Both the position numbers and the translations under genes were made by a program. A DNA stretch of 64,000 bases from Hymenopellis radicata. Lineage: Eukaryota; Basidiomycota; Agaricomycetes; Agaricales; Physalacriaceae. The DNA is taken from positions 1 to 64,000 of the forward strand of contig JADNRX010000104.1 of the NCBI GenBank assembly GCA_015501595.1, given 5' to 3'. Positions 33,812 through 44,279 of the stretch are shown here, one piece after another (the stretch's first letter is position 1; every line of letters begins with the position of its first letter). Below the pieces are notes generated by a model. The model was not told the origin of the DNA, searched no databases, and saw nothing but the letters and a program-made list of their open reading frames with translations.

Positions 33812-35241
33812 TCAAAGTCCTTGCGCCGCATACCTCCACCTGGCGGACACACTATCATACACGTCAATATCAATGCAGGTTACGGAAGCAAGGAGCATAC
33901 CTGTTCGCTCCATAACCCGCAATTTGCCCTGCAAGTCCGGCAACCGAATCAGTATCTGATCCAACAGATCGTCGTCCTTTGGCGGATACCCACTGCAAAC
34001 ATTTGGCGGCGCACACAAGCCATGCTGAGACATGCTTGCGGTGCGCGATAACCAGGACACTGTCGAGCTGCTCAGCGTGGACAGCAATGTGCTCTCCGAT
34101 CGCGACAAGGTTCACAGTGCTCTCAAGTCGTTCTTCGCGCTCGATCTGGCTGCATCCAATTTCGAGTGTTAGAGAGCGCAGGCTGGGTGGGATGGGAACT
34201 TCGCGTATCCATGGGTCGAGTCGGAGAATGTGGTGACAAAGAAGTAGAGGCTGCGGAGGTTGGGTCTCTGTAAAGTCTAGAGGAAGACGCCTTCGCCGTC
34301 TGGTGTCGTAGGTTAGTTACATACAAGGGTGGATAGTAAGATACGTACTGTCGTTCCAGTACATAGAGCGAACATCAATTCGAAAGTGTTGGAGAGAACC
34401 ACCGATGAGGTGGAAGAGGCGCTTGAGGTAGGTCAAATTGATATCAGGCATGTCGGTCAGAATTCCGAGCGTGAATTCTTCGAGAGAAGAAAGGTCGAAG
34501 GGTACGCGTCGCTGAGTGAATGGTTCGAGGGCAAGAGATTCGTGTCCATGAATATGAAGCGACTTGAGCCTGGGCGGCGTTAGGCCCGGACGACGAGGAT
34601 TACGGCCCCATTCAAAGGGGCCGTCTTGGAACCACGCAAAGTTCTCTAGACTCTGACACTGATGTAGCAGGTGATTCAACTCGTTCGAATCGGTGAAGAG
34701 GGTCGCGCACAGGTCTAGTGACACGATGGTCGAGAGTGAGAAGAGTTCTAGGAAGCACTTGCGAGAAAAGGGTTGGTGGTGCTGGAGATCGCTTTGTGGC
34801 GGGTAGAGTACAGCGGCCTCTTCGATATGAGTGAGTTCGCAGAAGACGAGACCCAACGCCATAGGATCCGCGGTGGCGAGGAGACTATCATCGAGCGCGA
34901 TGCTCTTCACGTAACGGATGAGATGTGGGCATTCTCTGAACAGATCATGCAATTCTGTGGCGCTGTACAGCCTTCCATAACGCGGTCGTGCATGCCGTTG
35001 GGCACGAGTTTTACGATCTTGGACGAGAGACACATCGTGGAAGAGGTGAATTCGAGAGACAGGGAGAAATGAGGAGCACACTAGGGCACAGGCTTTGAGT
35101 GCATCGACGTCGTTGTAGTTGAAGTCAATAATGTGCTCCCAAATTTCTTGAGGGAACCAGTTGTCGTCGAACCAGTTTTCTATGGGAGAGGTTAAGAGAT
35201 AAACATGAGTCGCTGCCCAACTTACTTGAAGTAGAGCTCAT
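33812..35241 (-). CDS. F-box-like protein with leucine-rich C-terminus
   Basis: It would act as substrate receptor of an SCF ubiquitin ligase, by family. Exon 1 starts at 35241 (MSSTS), followed by an intron of about 55 nt. Exon 2 opens with the F-box-like helix NWFPQEIWEHIIDFNYNDVDALKACALVC and the continuation SSFLPVSRIHLFHDVSL. The middle part has leucine-rich alternation (TPPRLKSLHIHG, FDLSSLEEFTLGI, YLKRLFHLIGGSLQHFRI), typical of the large basidiomycete F-box families. A donor GTACGT follows SMYWND near 34350; the next exon (SLRSLTLEIGCSQIE, EHIAVHAEQLDSVLV) runs to about 33880. The last part is ambiguous, since two frames look plausible beyond about 34000, and the stop is not certain. 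Confidence 0.72.
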
Positions 35242-35641
35242 TGTGGCTCGAACACGCCTGGCGTTAGTAGATGATGGTGGTCGGTAGCGAAGCCAAACCG
35301 AGGCACGTGGCCTACTTAGCGCTTGTCTTCTGACCACCATCATCAATTCTTGTACATCAATACATTCCCGCGCGCCTTTTCATTCTAGGCGCGTTTCAGA
35401 ATTATCATTACCTGTGGGATTGACGGACCAACTATGTAGATGCCAACGATGATATTTCTTGTCCCAAGACCAACGCTGTACAGGTCTAGACGTCGGTCTC
35501 TACCCATGAGCGGCGCCATCTATTTTATCCAGTGCCCAATACTTGGTGTAAACGCGGTTCACTAGGTCTCCGGAATGAGAAAAGGGTAGCAGGTTGCAAA
35601 GCATCTCGCTCTGTCGTCCTATCACCGCTGACATTCTTACA

Positions 35642-36402
35642 GCTGCTAGAGGACCCGGACGTTGAAAATGCAAGAATCACTAACAGACAGTAACTACTAA
35701 ATCAGCGATACACGCTGTGGCCTAGTCCTCCGGTCCGTGGCCCTGCTTTACGCCACTTCACGCCTCTTTACAATCCGGGCCGGTGCCATGGTACCCTTTT
35801 CTCTGGTCTGGAATATACAGAGCCGCATCGCTCGCTTTTTTCGCTTGGTTTCCTCCTTGTTGGACCGACTTCTTTCTGTAGTGCCAGTTCACCCGCGGAG
35901 GCAAGTCTATACTTTTCATGTTATATCCAGGCTATTAACCCTCTCCTTAGGATCAGACTAAACCCTACCTATTCCTCGCGTTGCGCTCATCTAATTACTT
36001 CTACCGAGCTCCATGAACCTACGGATTCGAGTGTACACAGAAGTTTCATTCAATCCTTTCATAGACCGTGCACAAGTCTGAACAGCGAAAGGTATGTTCA
36101 ATCGGTCCCTTCGACGTTCAATCTTTCTCTGACCACTATGACCAGGTTTGTCGCGTTTTGAATTAACCCGCGGCGCCTTCCTGGACGTCGTGCATGACAT
36201 TCTGTTGTTTTATTGTCGCTTGCATTTTCATACTCCCCTCACGGGTGAAGCTGATAATGGACCTGGTCGTTCCGAATGCAAGGATCAATCAACGAGATGC
36301 CTCGGGTGATATGCACTGTGGCGCAACTTTCCAGTCCGTGGCGATGATTCACGCCATCGACGCCTCTTTATCATCCGGGCCGGTACCATGTCCACAATTC
36401 TG
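35642..36402 (+). repeat. Diverged direct repeat (about 35650-35790 and 36270-36402)
   Basis: Both copies share TGCAAGRATCA, then CAGTCCGTGGC-like and CACGCC...GACGCCTCTTTA, and end in ATCCGGGCCGGTRCCATG. They lie about 620 bp apart in the same orientation. No coding function was seen; the region from 35350 to 36750 holds no recognisable gene. Confidence 0.55.
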
Positions 36403-36759
36403 GAACACAGAGGTCAATCGTGCACGCTATCGTTTTCTTCTCTTGTTTGTCGCATATTGAAATTCTCGCTGGTCTTTTGCCACTTGCTTTCTTCCTCATG
36501 AAAGCGAGATATGAAATATGTGCGTTTCATTCCCCGACTTCAACCGCATGTTCTTTCATCTAACCTCTGACGCTCAGAAATTACCGCTCAATTGTTGTCG
36601 TACAAAGACTCGATCCCGCCTCGTCGTACCCATGAGGCGCAGGCGCAGTCGCTGCGTGACACTCCCATATGCCAATGCGCGCTGTGACGCCCCTCACGTG
36701 ATGGTGACGGTCTTTGCTGTGGACAAATGGAGCTGGTGTCTTTGTTCATTGTCTAAACG

Positions 36760-36768
36760 CTTATATAT
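36760..36768 (+). promoter_or_regulatory. TATA-like element upstream of the DUF6699 gene
   Basis: TTATATATGG lies about 135 bp before the start codon at 36902 and is the only clear TATA box in the upstream region. Position is plausible for a fungal promoter. Confidence 0.35.
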
Positions 36769-36901
36769 GGCCGGCCCATGCGTCTACTTTTTGGTTGTAA
36801 CCGTCGCCATCCCGCAACTCTTATAACCAACTATCCTCCTGGCTCAAGCCATTTCCGCATATTCCCTACAATCGACGCTACCACCAAGAAGACCACGAGT
36901 C

Positions 36902-38069
36902 ATGCCCATTTGCGCGCAGACCCCGATGTTGGCCAAGGTTAAATTCGGACATACCGTTGTGTTCACTATATCGGATGAAGACAATGCTCGCAGTCCCATC
37001 TTCCTGCCACGCCACCGAACCTGCGATCCTCCTTCACCGATTTTGAAGCGAATGCGCAAAGGGGAAGATACCGGTGCGTTGTTTACACTTATAAGGTCGC
37101 ATTGTTACTGATTGTCATGTGATAATAGGATACTCTCGATTCCATGCATATCCCCGTCCACGAGCGAATATCTACAACTTGAAGCCTTGGTCGGAGACTC
37201 ACCATCGGCGTGGGTCGGATGCGGATTCCAAGCCGCCTAAGAGACGAAGCGAAAACCAAGGGACGCCGGTTGTACAGGTTGTTGGCGCAGAGCAGAAGTC
37301 GCCGAGGACGCCCTCGCTGCAGGTGGAGACGGGATGCAGCGTTGATGTCGACGTCGACATTTTGGTTATTCCCCCGAGCCCGATGACGATCGATCCACCG
37401 ACTAGGACGTCCTCTCCACCTCCCCAATCGGCTAGGCGGCGGAAAAGAGATTCACTCGATGTCCTCCAGCCACTCCCCGAGACAGTGACCAGGGCACCAA
37501 TTGCGCGCCCACCCAAGCACAGGCGGACAAAGTCTCGTCACCACCGCGACTCGTTCGACCTACAGAGTCTCGCCACTGCTCTGCCCCCATCACCCGACTA
37601 TCGTCTCCATCTCGATCTCTCCACAACGCGTCCGCTATTCTGGTGCCTTTTCGACGTCCCGTCCACCCGGAGCGTCGAGCCCAACACACAACTCGACTTG
37701 ACAGCCTGTCCCGGTGCGGCCTCGCTCACCGTACACACGCACCCATTCTTCCCGCCCGTAACCGTCCCGGGGACTGCCACCATACAAGACGTCTTGTACG
37801 CCATTTACGTGTCGCTGCATGAGGACCTCGGCGAGGTCAGCGAGAAGGAGGCAGCGCTGGGTATGCGCGATAGGGATTATGTCGTCGCGGCGAAGCTCAA
37901 GCGACATCAGCTTAGGGGATGTGTGGAGGAAGATGAGATTCGGTTGGATTTGATGGATGGGTTCGTGATGTTCCAGGGGTTGGAGGTTATCAAGTGCGAG
38001 GGCGGGGGTGCGAATATTGAGTGTCAGCTACATCTGAAGAGGGAGAGAAGTTGGGAGCAGTGGCCATAG
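36902..38069 (+). CDS. DUF6699 domain protein
   Basis: Two exons: 36902-37073 and 37129-38069, joined across a 55-nt intron (GTGCGT...ATAATAG) to give GEDTGYSRFHAYPRPR. The first half (about residues 40-200) is low-complexity and rich in Pro, Ser, Arg and Lys with nuclear-signal-like KRR and RRRKR. The C-terminal domain (about residues 200-365) has the DUF6699 pattern: RLHLDLSTTRPLFWCLFDVP at the start, a PAT-like strand, TVHTHPFFPPVTVPGTATIQDVLYAIYVSL, then a charged helix region and EDEIRLDLMDGFVMFQGLEV. DUF6699 proteins are common in Agaricomycetes and have no known function. No signal peptide or membrane segment. The frame is open throughout. Confidence 0.75.
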
Positions 38070-38392
38070 GCTGTCTGATGTTTTTCGTTCAGTGCTTTCG
38101 GTGTATGTATGGTAAGACTATCTATGCTACTTTATAATCACTCTGTCTTCCTTATTTAATGCACGAGGTTGATAATTATTATACTGTATTGGTGGTTCAC
38201 AGGGCATCGCCATGGTTTTCGTGACCACCGGTGTTAATCGATAATTCCTCATCTGCTGAGTGCTCTAGATGAGGCCTTCTAAGTTCTGTGCCCTTCCATA
38301 ACTGTAGATTCAGTGTTCACGACAACTGGCAACAGACTCACTCAGTACTGAGTAAACTGTGACCCCTAAAACTGTCAGGACTCAGGACATGG
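38070..38392. other. Short intergenic stretch
   Basis: No gene recognised. It ends with the 8-bp target duplication GGACATGG of the next element. Confidence 0.4.
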
Positions 38393-38841
38393 TAGGGTTG
38401 CGCAGGATACCTATAATATCGCGCCGTTCGATATTTAACCGGTTATTAACGGTTATTAACCGGGTTAATAACACCCCTTCGAGAGGTAAGTTTTTGGGCA
38501 GTTATTAACCCATCACGTGGATGCAGTCATGTGAGCAGGTGGGGCGGGGTGGGCGCGTTGGGGCGGGATCGGCTGGGAGGAGGGTGATTGCAGGCAAGAT
38601 GGACTGGTAATGAGCCACTAGACTGAATACATACATTAGAAGATCAATAAAACTTACATTAGATCATTTTGCAGCCATTCAAGAGGTTTCTGAGGGCCTG
38701 AGAAGAAAATTTTGCAAAATACGCCCCATTACATCACGTGTGCGGTTATTAACCGTTACTAACCGTTAATAACACACCCCAAAATGGGGTATATTCCGCC
38801 GAGGTTACTAACCGCCTCGGGGAATATACTGCGCAACCCTA
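38393..38841. mobile_element. hAT-like MITE with TAGGG ends, beside tRNA-Ala
   Basis: The 449-bp element starts TAGGGTTGCGCAGGATA and ends TATACTGCGCAACCCTA, flanked by the 8-bp duplication GGACATGG (38385-38392 and 38842-38849). Subterminal parts are packed with TTATTAACCG / CGGTTAATAA repeats in both orientations. No coding capacity. The 8-bp duplication and TAG...CTA ends fit hAT elements. It lies 70 bp beyond the 3' end of the tRNA-Ala gene at 38912. Confidence 0.86.
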
Positions 38842-38911
38842 GGACATGGTCATTGGTCATTGGTACCTCTACAACTCACGCCACAAAAAAATTCGCCACA
38901 AGCGACCGGAG

Positions 38912-38993
38912 TGGACACATTGGGAATTGAACCCAACACCTCCCGCAAGAAGCATGCTAAGCGGGCGTGATAAACCAACTACACCATGTGCCC
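38912..38993 (-). tRNA. tRNA-Ala (AGC), with a 7-nt intron-like insertion
   Basis: Read on the minus strand: acceptor GGGCACA pairs with TGTGTCC, the anticodon stem CCCGC pairs with GCGGG, the loop has the anticodon AGC, and the T-arm is TTGGGTTCAATTCCCAA. Compared with the copy at 52433, seven extra bases sit between positions 37 and 38, the canonical place of eukaryotic nuclear tRNA introns. Flanking sequences differ from the other copy, so this is not a simple segmental duplicate. Confidence 0.88.
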
Positions 38994-39075
38994 AGATGCT
39001 CCTTGCCTCCTGGTTCAACATTTCTTGTGCATGGTCCATCTTGTGTTCACACCGGAACGAAAGCAAAAGCTCAAT

Positions 39076-39672
39076 CTACATTTCTACAATCTCTCCGTCT
39101 AACGCCTCTCGTGCATTCTTCAAAAGCAAACCCTCAAGGCCCTCCCTGCCCTCCACCCGCATCCCCACCCACTCCTCCATTCGCGTAGCCTTCAGTGTCG
39201 ACTCATAAAACCCGATAGACGGCGTGTTCCACTTCAACACGCTCCAATCCACCCTCCCGCAGTCATGATCCAGTGCGACCTTTGCCAGCGCCACGAATAG
39301 CGCGCGCCCCACGCCGAGATTGCGCTGCGCAGGCGTCACGTACAGGTCTTCCAGGTAAACACCCTTCTTCCCTGTCCAAGTCGAGAAATTGAAAAAGTAC
39401 AGCGCGAACCCGATGGGTGTTTTGCCTGTGGCGCTTTGCGGTGTGCTCTGATCGGCTGAGGATGGGGACGCCGTGAGCTCGGCGACGATGGCCCACGCGA
39501 CGTGACCACCGAGTCCGACGCCGGATTCGGAGAATAGGGCTTCCTGCATCTGGGCATGGGTCGCCTGGGCTTTGTCTTCTTCTTTCTCGTAGATGGCGAG
39601 TTCTTTAATGAAATGGAGGATAGCAGGGATGTCGCCTGGCTGTGCGGGGCGCGTCGTGAAGGCGGCAGACAT
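39076..39672 (-). CDS. GNAT N-acetyltransferase (diamine/spermidine acetyltransferase-like)
   Basis: This transfers acetyl from acetyl-CoA to an amine; by similarity a small polyamine-type substrate. The start is the ATG at 39672 (MSAAFTTRPAQPGDIPAILHF); upstream in-frame codons have no family similarity. Length is 198 residues, as in the SSAT-like group (about 160-200). Motifs: the N-terminal strand and helix RPAQPGDIPAILHFIKELAIYE, GFALYFFNFSTWTGKKGVYLEDLYV (strands 4-5), the CoA pyrophosphate loop RNLGVGRALF (Q/RxxGxG/A), and WNTPSIGFYE with the conserved Asn and Tyr near the C-terminus. No intron. The frame is intact. Confidence 0.88.
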   Translation of the reverse strand: MSAAFTTRPAQPGDIPAILHFIKELAIYEKEEDKAQATHAQMQEALFSESGVGLGGHVAWAIVAELTASPSSADQSTPQSATGKTPIGFALYFFNFSTWTGKKGVYLEDLYVTPAQRNLGVGRALFVALAKVALDHDCGRVDWSVLKWNTPSIGFYESTLKATRMEEWVGMRVEGREGLEGLLLKNAREALDGEIVEM

Positions 39673-39858
39673 GGCGTTGGAGAGTTTACAGATGATGGAG
39701 GTAGTTATATACGGCAGATTCGAGTCACAAATTGAAGTGTGCACCAGTGACCTTCTGCAAAAGGAGAAGAGAAGAACGGTTACTCTCACGCAGACCGCCC
39801 TTCCCCGAGGTAGGGAAGAGCGACTCAGAGTCATTGATTTGAATTTGACATAGAAATA

Positions 39859-40113
39859 CTGTACTCTTTCGACCGCATTTTCACATAACGCGTCACGCGG
39901 GTCTGTGAAGCGAAGATCCAGGTACAGCATAACGCATCACGGACCCCAAAACTTGTTAGTGTTCGCTTAAATAGGCAATTTTTTCGCTCCGGCTGGCGCC
40001 GGAGCCTCCATATATAGTAATTCACGTGATTGTTGTGCCTAATGAAGATGTTCGCTACATCTTCACAACCATAACGTGTCACAGGCCGTGAAGATACGGT
40101 CGAAAGAGTACAG
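39859..40113. mobile_element. TA-flanked MITE 3
   Basis: The 255-bp element has ends CTGTACTCTTTCGACCG and CGGTCGAAAGAGTACAG (17-bp perfect inverted repeat), flanked by TA (39857-39858 and 40114-40115). The interior resembles MITE 1 (TTCACATAACGCGTCACG, ATAACGCATCACGGACC). It sits about 190 bp upstream of the acetyltransferase start codon, so it could affect its promoter. No coding capacity. Confidence 0.88.
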
Positions 40114-40423
40114 TACGAAGCGTCCGTGGGCCGTCCTTCTCCAAGTATGAGTCATCGTGATAGAAAGAAATGTGGCAGCGGCGGCAGGACGGCCAGTATG
40201 AATACGATGGCATGGGAGATAGAAGCTCCTGGGCGATAAATGCACGCCCAAGGAGGATGGACGAACGAAGTGTTTTCGTGTCAGAGCAGCCGCTACACTT
40301 GGAGAATGCGAACGGTTATTTCTGGAGGAAGGAGGAGTCGGCGGTCCATCCTATGAATGACATTGCGGGTACTGCTTGCTACATACCGACAACATAGTAC
40401 TGCCCATGTAGTCTACGCATTAT

Positions 40424-42403
40424 TCAGCTCGGTAGAATCGATATCCTGAAATACACGCCCTTGATTGACGGTCTTTGCCGAGGCGAATCATGCCAGCAAT
40501 CGACGACAATGCGCCAGATTTCGAAGGGCATGTTAAGCGGACGGGGTGGCCGCTTCTTCTGCACGATGATGTTTGCGATGTATTGTTCTCTGTGCACACC
40601 CCTTCCGAATGGAACATGACCTGTGTATGCCTAAAGAACATCGAAAACTTTCAGCTTGCTGCTTATGCCTGATTTGGAACTCACCTCAACGGCCACCATC
40701 GCAAAAGAGAAAACATCACTCTGTGGGGTGGCTTTAGCGCGCGCCTGTTCATACTCTTCTGGGTAAAGTCGTTCCGGAGACATCCAGTGAATAGTGCCGG
40801 CCTGTGATAGATCGGAGGATAATAGAGTGCTCGCCAGCGAAGAGCCCTGACTTTCCGGCATTCCCGCAGACGTAAAGGCTCTTATCAGTCTCGCATAACT
40901 CAGAGGCTCTGGCACAGATGCTACGGTATCGCTTGCAGTCGCTCTGCCGGGAGCCTCGTAAACAAAGGAGAGACCAAAGTCGGATATACGCGGTCTTCCA
41001 TCTGCGTCTACGAGAATGTTAGCCTGGAAAGGCTCGTGGTTAACGATACAACCTGAATTGGAAGCAAAAGACGTACTCCTTTCAAATCGCCGTGAACAAT
41101 CGCGTTGCTATGCATGAAGTCGAGCCCATCAGCGACTCCTTCGAGCTATAAAAGGCTCGCTCAGTACTCATCATCGAAGTGTAGGTGGATACACGCACGA
41201 GTTCTTTTATGCTTGCTTCAGGGTGGCTGCTGATATACTGGTTTATGTCTCCGTTCTCCAGCCAATCTGACACGATATAGAGACGATAGGGCTCGTAGAT
41301 GACGCCGCGAAAGGCCAGAATATTGGGATGAGATAAATGGTGAAGGATTAAGGCTTCCTTGATGAATTGCTAGTCACACAAAGGTGAGATCAACGCTCCG
41401 AGTCAGCAGCGCCCTAATGCGATTAGCGTTACAGAATTCCACTTACTCGTTTGTTTTTCGTCAAAGTTACCTGATACAGACGAATCTCTTTGATGGCTAC
41501 GGCCGTTCCGGAGTCGGTTATTGCCTTGCGCACCTCAGACCGTGATGTGCCGATACTGTTGTTGTTTCCTCCTTGGGAATGATCCAGACTTTCTGAAGGG
41601 AATTCATCGAGAAGAAGGCTCGGTAATTGCATAAAAGTTTGGCATATATTGATCAGAAAATCGAGTTGTCTGTGTGCCTGTGGTATCGGTTTGTTAGACT
41701 AGATAATAGATGAGATGTTCGAGCATTGGGACATTTATGGTGTTCCTACCTCAACGAGTTGGTGAATAGCATCAATACATATTTGAGCGTCCCGAGATTC
41801 TCCAGTTTGCGTAAGTAATCTCGATTGGCCCGCATGCAATCCTTGATGAAGTGAAAAACTTCTGCAGACCAGGCAGAATACCTAAATGATCAGGCTTTAT
41901 TGCGAGGCACAGCGAGAGAATCTCACTCCTCATCTGTCATTCCGTAGCTGGTCCTACGGCGATGGCTCGGAGGAACTTCTGTTTGTACAGCTCGTGGTGA
42001 TCCGACCCGTTGCATAAGTCGATTATGGATATGTTCATGATTCCGAATCCACTCAAGAGGAGGCCAGGCACTCCACGCTTCGAAGTCCTTGAACGTGAAG
42101 TAGCATTTCTGAACGTATCTGATAGAATTTGAAACGGTTACGCGTCCAGGCAATGGTAAGGTGGACCATACCTTGGAGGTAGTACTGCTCCGGGAGCACC
42201 AGCCCAATCAAACAAACGATCGAAGTCCTTGACAATGCGAGTAAACCAAGCCTATAATCGGTGAGGCGCTATTCTTCGCCTTTAATTTGGGTTCCTCTTA
42301 CCAAACCGAAAGGAAAGCGTTCACACGCGGTACGCATGAACTCGATGTACCGTCGTACATCCAGGTTGTCAATCTGCGGAAGACTTTGACTCGAATGATC
42401 CAT
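40424..42403 (-). CDS. Protein kinase, TKL-like
   Basis: A serine/threonine (possibly tyrosine-kinase-like) kinase with an all-helical N-terminus. The suggested start at 42403 gives MDHSSQSLPQIDNLDVRRYIEFM. Exons then encode AWFTRIVKDFDRLFDWAG, FKDFEAWSAWPPLEWIR and a helix pair (AQICIDAIHQLVE, AHRQLDFLINICQTF). The kinase domain has VAIKEIRLY (ATP-anchoring Lys), HLSHPNILAFRGV, SDWLENGDINQYI (hinge), HGDLKG (catalytic loop, Asp present), RISDFGLSF (DFG), GTIHWMSPERLY (APE equivalent) and, after an intron, a lobe with WRIVVDCWHDSPRQRPS. The HGDLKG and CW...RPS style is common in basidiomycete TKL kinases. One N-terminal exon (about 41760-41880) reads well in two different frames, so a frameshift or unusual splice is possible. 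Confidence 0.75.
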
Positions 42404-42616
42404 GAGGTGAGCGCTAGGTCAGTGAGACAAGCTGTATCGCCTCGAGGCCAAGAAGTCGTACAAATGCCACACGATCTCAGCCACTCAAATGACATACGGC
42501 AAGAAGTTCCGATGAGCAAAGCCGCATGCCATTGCCATGCGGAAATAGTACAAGCCACGAGACGTACTAAACGTGCATAGAGCGCAGCAGACTCAATTAA
42601 ACGTCGACCTCGTCAT

Positions 42617-43991
42617 TCAAAACCGGAGGTCACCTCCCACGGTCAGAGTTCCTAACAAGCATCTCGGTAATCTCTGACTAGGCTTGATGTTACACTTGAA
42701 GGGCTGATCTAGTATCAGTCCTGGAACGAAAGTACGAGTAACGTGAACTTGCCAGATCATCCCTTGAACAATGCATCCTCCGGTCGGATCCCCGCCCGCG
42801 ATCCTCTTGATATCGAATGTGGCTAGAATCGACGCCAGCGTGATCCAGATGGACGCTTCCGCAGGTTCCTGTCCTGGGCACGCACGTCTTCCGAACCCGA
42901 ACTTTTGCCATCGGGGTCCGGGATCGCCGGGATGACCGACCGGCATACATCGAAGCACGAATCTCAGCTCGAAGACGCTGCTGAATCACCGGTTGTTTAC
43001 AGATTTCAAAAAACGCAAACGTGAGCGAGTTGCCGTCGTTTCATGTCCGGCTAAGATAATAGTACTTCGACGTCGCGTCAATAACGATTAGATCGTTGAA
43101 TCGTGGAAGTCGTACTTTATCTCTCCAAGCACTTCCTTCTCTTTCAATCGAGTTTCCGTTTGCTCAGAATAGTTCGCCTTAACTAAAAGATCGCAATATC
43201 AGAAGAATGTTAGCTACATAGAGATGAAAGTAGTCAACAGACCCAGGAGAGAAAATATGTCCAGGCGACTCTTGCCTTCCAGGAGTGCTGCCGTTTTCTC
43301 CTCAACCAGTTTTCGCGCAACTGAGGTGGAGAGTTTGTTAGCCTCAAATAGATGGGCCATGCGTCGAGGTGGAAAGTATTTGAACAAGATCTGGCGCGTT
43401 TGTGATCATGACTTAGTCGAATAGCTGGATCAACAGCGACATCTCGTTCAAGCCTGCAAGTACCTTCGCTGACCGTCAAGCCAGGTCCAAAGAGGGAACG
43501 AATAATAGCCGAACGACCGGCAGGTTTGGGGAACCGGTAGCTCGCCGTGTGATAAACATACTGAATGGCCTTCGGATCCGTGATCATGAGGCGGTCTTCC
43601 AAGAAAGAATTTGAGACCAGCCGAATGGTCAAAGAGTAGACGAAGTTACCCCAAAGGGAGCCTTGACGCGGACGACGCCTCCAAATTGCTCTTGCCATCG
43701 GAAGTCTACCTGTAGATAATGAGGATGGCATGTGGGGATAGATAAGGATTTGAGCTACCTCTCCAGCGGGAGCTTCCAAGAATTCGATCCAATTTCCTTC
43801 CAACGAACATGTACTTTGTGCGACAGTGCGGGCATACCGTACAACCAGGAGAAAGACGGGGGCCCTCTGACATGCGAAATAGAGATACGTCGTTGGAACC
43901 TCTTGTAAACGAGGTAGAGGGCCACGACACAGGTAAAAGCGCTGGCAGAAGTAAATGTGTAGAACATGTTAAGTTTGTTCTGCAGAATCAC
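42617..43991 (-). pseudogene. Cytochrome P450 (second copy), internally deleted
   Basis: The N-terminus has a membrane helix (AFTCVVALYLVYKRF) and the hinge VRGPPSFSWLYG. Then come VDFRWQEQFGGVVRVKAPFG, EDRLMITDPKAIQYVYHTASYRFPKP, a helix reading KLVEEKTAALLEGKSRLDIFSLL and the I-helix AGHETT (about 43050-43060). Soon after LRAEIRASMY the reading jumps to DPGPRWQKFGFGRRACPGQ, the heme loop with its Cys. The stretch between, which should hold the K-helix ExxR and most of the PERF region, is missing, and the frame changes several times. It therefore cannot fold as a P450. AGHETT and FGFGRRACPGQ indicate a family different from the P450 at 29284. Confidence 0.78.
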
Positions 43992-44279
43992 CGACAGTAA
44001 AGGGCGAGTTTTTCTCTGCGAATATGGTCGTCATCGCCAGACTGCCTACTGTCGCCGCGATAAGAGCTCGCCGTCGTCGTCGGCGACGATGAGCGCGATG
44101 TGTACGATGATGGCGAAAGCAAGAGCGGTCAGAATTACGTCATCCGCCATCACGCCCACTTACACCCACATCCGTCTGGAATCTAACTTGACCCTTTGAT
44201 AATTTGGTACAAACAACAGTAGCTGTCTAGTATCAAACTCGTAGTACGTGAACTAGTGTTTCAAATCTTGTAAATATTC
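43992..44279. other. Intergenic stretch
   Basis: Nothing recognised; it lies between the 5' end of the P450 relic and the 3' end of the CHAT gene. Confidence 0.35.
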
